Assembly (NCBI RefSeq): GCF_013376455.1
Contig: NZ_CP045504.1
Coordinates: 2,005,001 to 2,069,000, forward strand
From: Desulfolutivibrio sulfodismutans DSM 3696
GTDB lineage: Bacteria; Desulfobacterota; Desulfovibrionia; Desulfovibrionales; Desulfovibrionaceae
Length of the DNA: 64,000 nt
Direction: 5' to 3'
This document shows positions 15,363 to 23,296 of the stretch, piece by piece. Made by a program: the position numbers and the translations under genes. The notes under the pieces were generated by a model that was not told the origin of the DNA, did no database searches, and was given only the letters and a program-made list of their open reading frames with translations. How positions within the stretch are numbered: the stretch's first letter is position 1; each line of letters starts with the position of its first letter.

Positions 15363-17555
15363 TTATGAGGCCTTTTTCTTCCCTGCCGCCGGGACCGCCT
15401 CCCCGGTAAACCGCTCAAGACGCTGCTTATACGCCACCAGCCCGTTGACCATGCCCTGGGCCAGGGCCTCCAGGTATTTGTCCGAGCCCAGCCGCTTGGC
15501 GTCGTCGGGGTTGGTGATGTAGCCCATTTCCACCAGCACGGCGGGCATGCGCGCCCCCATGAGCACGTAGAACGGGGCCTCATGGGTGCCCCGGTCCCGG
15601 GTCTTCCAGCGGGAGACAGACCCCACGGCCTTGTCCTGCACGGTCTTGGCCAGATCCCGGGATTCCTTCATCTTGGTGTTGAGCATCAGGTCGGTCAGGA
15701 TCAGTTGCAGATCGCTTATGGTCTTGGCCGAGACCGCGTTTTCGCGCGCGGCCACGCGTACGGCGTCCTCGGTGCTGGCCAGGTTCAGGGAATAGATCTC
15801 CAGACCCGAGGACTTGGCGTCGCCGTGGGCGTTGCAGTGGAGGGACACGAACAGGTCGGCCTTTTTGGCGTTGGCCATGGCCGTGCGCTCCTCCAGGGGG
15901 ATGAACACGTCCTTGGTGCGGGTGTAGAGTACCTGGAAGCCGTGATCTTCGAGCTGTTTGCCGAGAAGTCTGGCGAAACGCAGATTGACGTCCTTCTCCA
16001 CGAGACCGCCAAGGCCCTGTGCGCCGGGATCCTTTCCGCCGTGGCCGGGGTCGATCATGATGGTGCGCACGGTCAGGCCGAGTTGCTCCACCAGATCGCC
16101 AATGCGTTTCTCACTGCCCGGGGGCGGCTTGTAGGCCGGGGGCGGCGCGGGGGTTTGTCCGGGGGCCTTGGCGTTCTGCCTGGAGGCGGCCTGCCTGGCG
16201 GCCTGGGCCGTCTCCTCGCGCATGGCGGCGGCGGGATCGGCGGCGTCTTTTCCGGACGGGGCCGGGGTCGGGGGGGCGGGTTTGGCCGCCTCCGGGGGGG
16301 CCTTGCTTTTGCGCTTAAACAGGTTGGACAGCCAGCCGTCGTATTTGTCCCTGGGCGTGTCGGCCGACCCGGGCCTGGCCTCAGCCGGGGCTGGGGTCGC
16401 CTCTGCGGCGACGGGCGCACCGGGCGCACCAGCAGCACTGGTCGCACCGGGCGGAGCCTTGCCGGGCTTGCCCTTGGCATAGACGTCGAGCACCACCCGG
16501 AAAGGGTTGTCCAGGGTGAAGACGTTGTAGCGCTCCAGGTTGTCGATATCCAAGACCACCCGGACCACGTCGGGTTTGTTGTAGGCGGCGCGAATCTGGC
16601 GCAGGATGCCGTCGGTGATTTTCTCGTCAGTCCGCACGGCCTGCCCCATGCGCACGTTGTCCAGATCGATGTACAGGCGGCGCGGGGCGGCGTCCTCGCC
16701 CTTGGTCTTTTCGAGAAGCTGGTAGCGGAAGGTGGTTTCCCGGTCCAGGCCAAGGGTGATGCGCGAATAATCCTCCCCGCCGGTCTTGGAGATTTCCCCA
16801 AGCGTTGCGGGGCTTCCCGAGGTGGCCGCAGGCGGCGAGACGGCGCCCGAGACGGCCTGGGCAACCGGGGCGGTCTGCGACGGGGCGACGGACTGGGGAG
16901 CGGCGGCGGTCTCGGTCGGGGCGGCGGCCTTTCCGGCATCCGCGGCCTTTGCGGAACCGGTTCCCGAGGGCGGGGCCGAAGCCGCCTGCCTGGGCTCGGG
17001 GGTAAACGAGGGGTCCAGGCCGCGCAGCATCTCCACGGCCTCGGCCACCTTGTCCCCGTCGGGATAGCGGTTCAGAACCGCGCGCAACTCGCCCATGGCC
17101 TGCCCCTTGTCCTTGAGCCGGTCGCGAAAAACCACGGCCCGCCGCACATGGGCGTCGTCGGCCCAGACGTGGCGCGGGAAGCGGTCGATCATGCGCTGGT
17201 AGTGGTCCAGGGACTCTCTGGCGTCTTTTTCCAGATAGGAGCGGAAGGCCAGTTCCTCGAAGACCCAGCCCCTATAATACAGGGCCTTGGGGGCCAGGGG
17301 GCCGTTTGGGGCGGCGCGGTACACAGCAACGAATTTTTCGTCCAGGCCCAGCCAGGGTTCCCGGTGTTTTCCGGCCTTGGCGTCCGTGGACAGGCGTTTG
17401 AACTCGCGCAGGGCGTCCTGATAGGTCTTGTCCGCATTGGCGGCATGGACGGGGCCGCACAAAACCGACAGGACGCACAATACAGCCGCCACGGCCGCAC
17501 ACGCCCGGGCCGCTCCCGCCGACCAGGCCTCCCCGGCCGCCGGGGAACGCACCAT
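15363..17555 (-). CDS. N-acetylmuramoyl-L-alanine amidase, AmiC type with AMIN domain (730 aa)
   Basis: This periplasmic zinc amidase cleaves the stem peptide from murein during cell separation. In order: signal peptide (about 15-42, ACAAVAAVLCVLSVLCGPVHA), a tetratricopeptide-like helical region (about 45-190), a Pro/Ala-rich linker, an AMIN targeting domain (about 255-365, VVLDIDNLERYNVFTLDNPF), a long low-complexity Pro/Ala/Lys linker, then the Amidase_3 catalytic domain (about 495-720). Catalytic features are IDPGHGGKDPG (zinc His), EKDVNLRFA (zinc Glu), FVSLHCNAH (zinc His) and PAVLVEMGYITN (catalytic Glu). It is much longer than E. coli AmiC (417 aa). It starts 11 bases after the glmS stop, so the two are probably co-transcribed. 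Confidence 0.9.
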   Translation of the reverse strand: MVRSPAAGEAWSAGAARACAAVAAVLCVLSVLCGPVHAANADKTYQDALREFKRLSTDAKAGKHREPWLGLDEKFVAVYRAAPNGPLAPKALYYRGWVFEELAFRSYLEKDARESLDHYQRMIDRFPRHVWADDAHVRRAVVFRDRLKDKGQAMGELRAVLNRYPDGDKVAEAVEMLRGLDPSFTPEPRQAASAPPSGTGSAKAADAGKAAAPTETAAAPQSVAPSQTAPVAQAVSGAVSPPAATSGSPATLGEISKTGGEDYSRITLGLDRETTFRYQLLEKTKGEDAAPRRLYIDLDNVRMGQAVRTDEKITDGILRQIRAAYNKPDVVRVVLDIDNLERYNVFTLDNPFRVVLDVYAKGKPGKAPPGATSAAGAPGAPVAAEATPAPAEARPGSADTPRDKYDGWLSNLFKRKSKAPPEAAKPAPPTPAPSGKDAADPAAAMREETAQAARQAASRQNAKAPGQTPAPPPAYKPPPGSEKRIGDLVEQLGLTVRTIMIDPGHGGKDPGAQGLGGLVEKDVNLRFARLLGKQLEDHGFQVLYTRTKDVFIPLEERTAMANAKKADLFVSLHCNAHGDAKSSGLEIYSLNLASTEDAVRVAARENAVSAKTISDLQLILTDLMLNTKMKESRDLAKTVQDKAVGSVSRWKTRDRGTHEAPFYVLMGARMPAVLVEMGYITNPDDAKRLGSDKYLEALAQGMVNGLVAYKQRLERFTGEAVPAAGKKKAS

Positions 17556-17565
17556 GCCGCCGCAG

Positions 17566-19389
17566 CTATTCGACGGTGACGCTTTTGGCCAGATTGCGCG
17601 GCTGATCGACATCTTTCCCCAGGTAATCCGCCATTTCATAGGCGAACATTTGCAGTGCCGGAAGCATGAGAAACGTGGTGAGCGGCCCCCAGGCCTTGGG
17701 TATCTCCCACACATGGTCCACGCGCAAGTCGCTGCCCGGATTGGTCAGGGCGATGATCTTGCCGCCCCGGGCCTGGACCTCCTCCAGGTTGGACTTGACT
17801 TTGGGAAAGAGCTCGTCCACCGGGGCCAGGGCGAAGGTGGGAAAACGCGGATCAATGAGCGCGATGGGTCCGTGCTTCATCTCCCCGGCGGCATAGCCCT
17901 CGGCGTGGATGTAGGAGATCTCCTTGAGCTTGAGCGCCCCTTCCAGGGCCAGGGGATAGTACGGTCCCCGGCCGAGGTAGAGAAAGCTTGATGACTCGCT
18001 GAAGGTCTTGGCCAGGACGGCGGCCCGCTCCCGCATGCGCGGCAGTTCCGCCTCCAGGACGCTGGGCAGTTTCTCCAGGTTGGCCAGGCAGTCCACCCGC
18101 GCCTGCCGCGACATGCGGCCCGTGATCTCGCCCAGGCTCAAGGCCAGAAGCGTCAGGGCCGTCAGCTGGCTGCACATGGCCTTGGTGGAGGCCACGGAGA
18201 TCTCCGGCCCGGCCTGGGTGTAGACCACCACGTCCGATTCCCGGGCCACGCTCGACCCGACCACGTTGCACAGCCCGATGACCTTGGCCCCGCGCTCCCT
18301 GGCCAGCCGGATCCCGGCCAGGGTGTCGGCCGTCTCGCCGGACTGGCTGATGGCCACCACCACGTCGCCGGGCAAAAGGATGGGGTCGCGGTAGCGGAAC
18401 TCCGAGGCGATCTCCACCCGGGTGGGCACCCCGGCCCACTGCTCCAGGAGATACATGCCCCACAGCCCGGCGTGAAACGAGGTGCCGCAGGCCACGATGA
18501 ACAGCCGCTCAGGCGTGGGCAGGGACGCCAGTTCGGGCAGAAGGGCCCGCCCGGCGGCCAAGTCCACCCGCCCGGCCAGGCAGTCGGCGATGACCTTGGG
18601 CTGCTCGAAGATCTCCTTGAGCATGAAGTGCTTGTAGCCGCCCTTTTGGGCGGCGGCCACGTCCCAGGTGATGCGCTTCACGTCCTTTGTGATCGGGGCC
18701 AGGGTGGCGGCGTCCATGACTGCAAAGGACGAGGCGTCGATGCGCACCATCTCGCCGTCCTCCAAAAACACCACGTCCCGGGTGTAGGTCAAAAAGGCCG
18801 GGATGTCCGAGGCCAGAAAATTCTCTCCCACGCCCACGCCCAAAACCAGGGGCGAGGACTTGCGCGCGGCGTACAGCACCCCGGGTTCGTCCAGACTGAC
18901 CACGACCAGGGCGTAGGTTCCCTCCACCCGGCAAAGGGTCAGGCTCAGGGCTTTGGCCACGGGCAGGCCCTGGTCCAAAAACGAGGCCAGCAGATGGGCC
19001 AAGACCTCGGTGTCCGTGTCCGAGGCGAACACGCAGCCGCAGGCCTGCAACCCGTTTTTGAGTTCCTGGAAATTCTCGATGATCCCGTTGTGGATCACCG
19101 CCAGACGCCGGGCCGTGTCCGTGTGCGGATGGGCGTTTTTTTCGATGGGCAGGCCGTGGGTCGCCCAGCGGGTGTGCCCGATGCCGGAGGTGGCCTGAAA
19201 AACGTTTTGCCCCTCCAGGCGCTTCTCCAGGTTGCACAGCTTGCCTGCGGCGCGCTCCACATGCAGCGCATCCTGCTGCACAAAGGCCACTCCGGCCGAA
19301 TCGTAGCCCCGGTATTCCAGACGCCGCAATCCTTCCAAGATGACCGGCACGGCAGGCCTATGGCCGCAATACCCGATGATTCCGCACAT
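17566..19389 (-). CDS. glmS: Glutamine-fructose-6-phosphate aminotransferase (607 aa)
   Basis: This enzyme makes glucosamine-6-phosphate, the first committed step toward UDP-GlcNAc for murein and lipopolysaccharide. The N-terminal class II glutaminase begins MCGIIGYCGHRPAV with Cys2 as nucleophile. EYRGYDSAGVAF and HTRWATHGLP are family signatures. Two SIS sugar-isomerase domains follow (about 285-420, with ACGTSFHAGLWG and SQSGETADTLA; about 455-600, with GRGPYYPLALEGALKLKE). The C-terminus KSVTVE is canonical. The start at 19389 has GGGAG; an in-frame upstream extension would bury the nucleophile. The amidase gene follows, coupling precursor supply with wall remodelling. Confidence 0.97.
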   Translation of the reverse strand: MCGIIGYCGHRPAVPVILEGLRRLEYRGYDSAGVAFVQQDALHVERAAGKLCNLEKRLEGQNVFQATSGIGHTRWATHGLPIEKNAHPHTDTARRLAVIHNGIIENFQELKNGLQACGCVFASDTDTEVLAHLLASFLDQGLPVAKALSLTLCRVEGTYALVVVSLDEPGVLYAARKSSPLVLGVGVGENFLASDIPAFLTYTRDVVFLEDGEMVRIDASSFAVMDAATLAPITKDVKRITWDVAAAQKGGYKHFMLKEIFEQPKVIADCLAGRVDLAAGRALLPELASLPTPERLFIVACGTSFHAGLWGMYLLEQWAGVPTRVEIASEFRYRDPILLPGDVVVAISQSGETADTLAGIRLARERGAKVIGLCNVVGSSVARESDVVVYTQAGPEISVASTKAMCSQLTALTLLALSLGEITGRMSRQARVDCLANLEKLPSVLEAELPRMRERAAVLAKTFSESSSFLYLGRGPYYPLALEGALKLKEISYIHAEGYAAGEMKHGPIALIDPRFPTFALAPVDELFPKVKSNLEEVQARGGKIIALTNPGSDLRVDHVWEIPKAWGPLTTFLMLPALQMFAYEMADYLGKDVDQPRNLAKSVTVE

Positions 19390-19606
19390 GTGGGCTCCCG
19401 TTTTTCTGTTGGGACGACGACGCGCCGCCCCCTGCAAGCAATTCGCACACCCTTACCTTGTCCCCCCCGGCATTTCAAGGACGGTCGGCCGGAGGGGCCG
19501 CGCCCCCGGCAGGGGCCTAAGGCCCCTGCACCCCGTACCGTGCGGTCACCCTGCGCCGCTCTTGCGTCGCACGGCGGCCGCAGCATTGCGGGGACTCCCG
19601 GGTTTT

Positions 19607-19735
19607 CGCTGGCGTTTCCGGCACAGCCTCGCTGTGCCGGAAACGCCAGCGATATCAGGGGGTCCGGGGGAAATGATTTCCCCCGGGCGGGGCTCGGGGC
19701 GGCAGCCCCGACAAAGCTGGGGGCGGCAGCCCCGG
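19607..19735 (-). repeat. Family-B composite palindromic repeat, copy 1
   Basis: Reading leftward from the rdgB stop there are GGGGCTGCCGCCCC hairpins (two), then CCCGGGGGAAATCATTTCCCCCGG, then ACCCCCTGATATC. The element ends with a perfect 20-bp stem with a 5-nt loop at 19607-19651 (arms starting CGCTGGCGTTTCC). Copies occur at 50721 and 59369. The rest of the gap 19390-19606 holds no recognisable feature. Confidence 0.75.
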
Positions 19736-20341
19736 TTATGTGAGCAGTTCGTCCAACAGGGGGATCAATCGGGCGAGGGCCTTGCCGCGATGGCTGCGGG
19801 CGTTTTTTTCTTCCGGCGTCAGTTGGGCGGCGGCGCGGCCGAGGGCGGGGTCGAAAAACAGGGGGTCGTAGCCGAAGCCGCCGTCGCCCTGGGGGGAAAG
19901 GGCGATGACGCCTTCCCAGGCGGCCTGGGTCTCGGCCCAGCGGCCGTCGGGGGTGGTGGCGGCCATGGCGCAGACGAACCGGGCGGCGCGTTTTTCCGGG
20001 GGCACGTCCCGCAGGGCGTCCAGGAGCTTGGCGTTATTGATGGCGTCGGTGGCGTTTTCGCCGCCGTAGCGGGCGGAAAAGACGCCGGGAGCGCCGCCCA
20101 GGGCGTCCACGCACAGCCCCGAGTCGTCGGCCACGGCGGGCAGTCCGGTGGCGGCGGCCACGGCGGCGGCCTTGAGGCGGGCGTTTTCGGCGAAGGTGGT
20201 TCCGGTTTCGGCGATGTCGCCCAGGTCCGGGAAATCCGCGAGTCCCTTGACGGTGATGCCGGAAGCCTGGAGCAGGGCGCGCAGTTCGGCGATTTTTCCC
20301 TTGTTTGTGGTGCCAAGGACGATGGTTCTCTCAATCGGCAT
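19736..20341 (-). CDS. rdgB: XTP/dITP diphosphatase, RdgB/HAM1 family (201 aa)
   Basis: This house-cleaning nucleotide pyrophosphatase removes deaminated purine triphosphates (XTP, dITP). Signatures are IVLGTTNKGKIAELRALL at the N-terminus, TGTTFAENARLKA, AVADDSGLCVDALGGAPGVFSARY (residues about 70-93) and GFGYDPLFF with EEKNARSHRGKAL near the C-terminus. The length is normal. The start at 20341 has AAAGGA. It overlaps the end of the upstream histidine kinase gene by 11 bases, so the two are translationally coupled. A family-B repeat begins right after its stop. Confidence 0.96.
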   Translation of the reverse strand: MPIERTIVLGTTNKGKIAELRALLQASGITVKGLADFPDLGDIAETGTTFAENARLKAAAVAAATGLPAVADDSGLCVDALGGAPGVFSARYGGENATDAINNAKLLDALRDVPPEKRAARFVCAMAATTPDGRWAETQAAWEGVIALSPQGDGGFGYDPLFFDPALGRAAAQLTPEEKNARSHRGKALARLIPLLDELLT

Positions 20342-21791
20342 GCGGCATGTCCTTTTCCAGGGCGAAAAATGGCGGCAGAAGCAGGGTGACGGTGGTGCCC
20401 TGCCCCACCTGGCTTTTGATTTCCACAGAGCCGCCCAGGTCGTCGAGGATTTTTTTGGTCATGGCCAGTCCCAGCCCGGCCCCCTTGTCGCGGGTGCTGA
20501 AAAAGGGGTTGAAGACCTGGGCCAGGTGCTCCTTGGCGATGCCGTGCCCGGTATCGGCGACGGACAGAGAGACGCTGCCCTGGCGCATGCCGGTGGTCAC
20601 GGTCAGCCGGCCTCCCTGGGGCATGGCCTCCATGGAGTTTTTAATGAGGTTGAGCAGGCATTGCTTGAGCAGTTCCGTGTCCCCCCGGGCTTTGGGCAGG
20701 GAGTCGGAGGTGGTGATGGTGATTTCGACCCCTTGCTTGTCCATGCCCATGCGCATGATGTCCAGGGTCTGGCGGACCATGAGGTTGAGGTCCACCTCGC
20801 CGGGTGTGGCCTGGGTGGGCCGGGAAAAATTGACGATGCTTTTTAAGATGGTATCCAGGCGGTTGGATTCCTGGAGGATGATGGAGACCTTCTCCCGGGC
20901 GGAGGCGTCGATGCCCGAGGAGCGAAGCAGGGAATTGGCGAATCCGGCGATGGCGAACAGCGGATTGCGGATTTCGTGGGAGATGAACATGGAGAGTTCG
21001 CCGATGGCGGCCAGACGCTCGGTTTTTTGCAGCCGACGTTCCATGAACACGTCATGGGTCACGTCGCGGCGGATGACCACCGTATGGGCCGGACGCCCCT
21101 CGCCGCCCACGGCGTGGGCCACGACCCGGAAGTAGCGCAGGCGGTCCTCGGCGTCCATGCGGGAATACTCGGCGCTGCCGCCCTTGCCGGACAACAGCGT
21201 TCGCCAGGGGGACACGTCGTCGGAATCGGTCGGCCGGAAGTTTTGCAGATCGTCGAGCACTGTGGCGCAGGCCAGTCCCAGAAGATCCTCCTTGGCCTTG
21301 CCCGTACGTCTTCTGGCGGCGCGGTTGATGTCCTCGACCTTGCCGTCGGGGTCGGCCAGGACCACCTCCGCGTCCAGATGGTCGAAGACCGCATCCAGGT
21401 AGATACGGGCCCGGGTCAGGTCCAGGCGGCAGGATTCGCACAGGGAGGCCGTGGTCACGGTGGTCTTGAGCAGCATGGCCGTACGGCGGTCCATGACCGT
21501 GGCCCCGGCCGGAATCGGGGTGTCCGGGGGCAGGCCCTGGCCGGTCAGGTCGATGATGCCGTTGACGTCGGGGGCGGCGTCCAGAAGCGCCGCCAGGGAA
21601 TCGTAGACGGGGATGTCCGGGCCGACGCTCCTTTTCCCCGGGCCGCCCGGGGCCGCTCCGGCGAAATGGACCTCGGAGAAGATCTCATCCATGCCCGGGC
21701 CGCATAAAAAGGAGCAAAACGACTCAATGTCCGGGCCAAAGCCGTACAAGGCGATCCGATAAGGCCATCTTGCCGCATCATCCCCTGACAT
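20331..21791 (-). CDS. PAS-domain sensor histidine kinase with Rossmann-like N-terminus (486 aa)
   Basis: This cytosolic histidine kinase has no membrane segments. Domain order: an unusual N-terminal region (about 12-115) that looks like a Rossmann nucleotide or ligand-binding unit (IALYGFGPDIESF, then VNGIIDLTG); a PAS domain (about 125-245, YLDAVFDHLDAEVVLADPDG); a HisKA dimerisation domain with phospho-acceptor His272 (FISHEIRNPLFA); and an ATPase domain (N box LLKQCLLNLIKNSMEAMPQ, G1 VADTGHGIA, G2 GAGLGLAMTKKIL). The start at 21791 has GGAG. No response regulator is adjacent. It overlaps rdgB. The start region faces rimO, about 105 bases away on the other strand. Confidence 0.9.
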   Translation of the reverse strand: MSGDDAARWPYRIALYGFGPDIESFCSFLCGPGMDEIFSEVHFAGAAPGGPGKRSVGPDIPVYDSLAALLDAAPDVNGIIDLTGQGLPPDTPIPAGATVMDRRTAMLLKTTVTTASLCESCRLDLTRARIYLDAVFDHLDAEVVLADPDGKVEDINRAARRRTGKAKEDLLGLACATVLDDLQNFRPTDSDDVSPWRTLLSGKGGSAEYSRMDAEDRLRYFRVVAHAVGGEGRPAHTVVIRRDVTHDVFMERRLQKTERLAAIGELSMFISHEIRNPLFAIAGFANSLLRSSGIDASAREKVSIILQESNRLDTILKSIVNFSRPTQATPGEVDLNLMVRQTLDIMRMGMDKQGVEITITTSDSLPKARGDTELLKQCLLNLIKNSMEAMPQGGRLTVTTGMRQGSVSLSVADTGHGIAKEHLAQVFNPFFSTRDKGAGLGLAMTKKILDDLGGSVEIKSQVGQGTTVTLLLPPFFALEKDMPHAD

Positions 21792-21896
21792 ATCCGGCGC
21801 TCCGTGGCCGCGCGGCAAGGCCGCGGCCGGTTTTGTCTTTTGGTTTGGGGCATGATAGCCGGGGACGACGCGCCATGCAAGGAACTTGGGGAAACC

Positions 21897-23225
21897 ATGA
21901 ACCATTCGATAAAAGTCTATTCCATAAGCCTTGGCTGCCCCAAAAACCGGGTGGACGCCGAGGCCGTGCTGGGGGCCGTGCCCGGCGGGGTCCGGATCGT
22001 GTCCGATCCGGCCCAGGCCGACCTGGTGGTCATCAACACCTGTTCGTTCATCAAGCCCGCCGTGGAAGAGTCGGTGCGGGTGATCCTGGACACGGCCGAG
22101 GCCATCCGGGGACTTTCCCCCCGGCCGAAACTGGCCGTGACCGGGTGCCTGCCAGGGCGGTACGGCGAGGAACTGCGGGCCGGGCTGCCCGAGGTGGACG
22201 TGTGGGGACTGCCGTCGGAGCTGGCGGAGCTGCCCGGACGCCTGGCCCGGGCGGTGTCGCCGGACGGCGCACGGTTGCCGGACCTGCGGCGGCCGTCCCT
22301 GGGAACGCGGCTTGTCAGCACGCCGCCGGGGTATGCCTATGTGAAGATCGCCGAGGGCTGCAACCATGCCTGCGCCTATTGCACCATCCCCTCCATCCGG
22401 GGGCGGCTGGCCAGCCGTCCGGTTACGGACATCGTGGCCGAGGCCGGGGGGCTGGTGGACCGGGGCGCGTCGGAACTGATCCTGGTGGCCCAGGATCTGA
22501 CGGCCTACGGCCGGGATATGGGCGGCGGGCGGGGACTTCGGGAGCTCGTGGAGGGTCTTTTGCCCCTGCCCGGGCTGTCCCGGCTGCGGCTCATGTACCT
22601 TTATCCGTCGGGACTCGACGCCGGGCTTCTGGATTTTCTGGCCGCGGCCGGGCCGCCGCTTCTGCCCTATTTCGACATCCCCTTCCAGCACGCCCACCCG
22701 GACGTGCTGCGGGCCATGGGCCGTCCCCGCTCGGACGCGCCCGAGGCCATCGTGGCCCGGGTGCGGCAGCGGTTTCCCGAGGCGGCCATCCGCACCACGT
22801 TCATCACCGGCTTTCCGGGCGAGACGCCCCGGCGGTTCCAGGCATTGCTGGACTTCGTGGCCCGGGAGCGGCTGCACCATGTGGGGGTGTTTCCCTTTTC
22901 GCCCGAGGAGGGCACCCGGGCCGTGGCCCTGCCCGGCAAGGTCTCCGGGGCCGAGGCCAGGCGTCGGCGCGACGCGCTCATGGAGCTTCAGGCCGAAATC
23001 AGCGCCGACATCCTGGCCGGATATGTAGGGAAAACCCTGCCGGTCCTGGTGGATGCGCCGCACCCGGAATGGCCCGGGCTTTTCGTGGGCCGCACCTGGT
23101 TCCAGGCCCCGGAGGCGGACGGCGTGACCTACGTCAGCGGCCCGGGCGTGGCCCCGGGGAAACTGGTCATGGCCGAGATCGTGGAGAGCAAGGACTACGA
23201 TCTGGTGGCCCTGGCCGACGGCTGA
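21897..23225 (+). CDS. rimO: Ribosomal protein S12 methylthiotransferase (442 aa)
   Basis: This radical-SAM methylthiotransferase modifies Asp88/89 of ribosomal protein S12. Domain order: UPF0004 N-terminal domain with cluster cysteines in SLGCPKNRVDAE, INTCSFIKPAVEES and VTGCLPGRYGEEL; the radical-SAM core with CNHACAYCTIPSIRGRLAS (CxxxCxxC); and a C-terminal TRAM domain (about 370-440). CPKNRVD and IPSIRG are RimO-type rather than MiaB-type motifs. The start at 21897 has AAGGAA further back and GGGGA close by. Confidence 0.95.
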   Translation: MNHSIKVYSISLGCPKNRVDAEAVLGAVPGGVRIVSDPAQADLVVINTCSFIKPAVEESVRVILDTAEAIRGLSPRPKLAVTGCLPGRYGEELRAGLPEVDVWGLPSELAELPGRLARAVSPDGARLPDLRRPSLGTRLVSTPPGYAYVKIAEGCNHACAYCTIPSIRGRLASRPVTDIVAEAGGLVDRGASELILVAQDLTAYGRDMGGGRGLRELVEGLLPLPGLSRLRLMYLYPSGLDAGLLDFLAAAGPPLLPYFDIPFQHAHPDVLRAMGRPRSDAPEAIVARVRQRFPEAAIRTTFITGFPGETPRRFQALLDFVARERLHHVGVFPFSPEEGTRAVALPGKVSGAEARRRRDALMELQAEISADILAGYVGKTLPVLVDAPHPEWPGLFVGRTWFQAPEADGVTYVSGPGVAPGKLVMAEIVESKDYDLVALADG

Positions 23226-23296
23226 CCGGACGGCTTATCCCCGGCCCCGGGACCGACTCTCCAGGACGACGCCCTTCCCGCTCTAGAAGAACATGT

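Noticed and set aside
17555-19389. glmS ribozyme or riboswitch upstream of glmS
   Set aside because: The glmS leader (19390-19600) shows no match to the glmS ribozyme core, which is largely a Gram-positive feature.
19607-19651. Intrinsic terminator for rdgB
   Set aside because: The 20-bp hairpin is strong but no T run follows it on either strand; it is better described as part of the family-B repeat.
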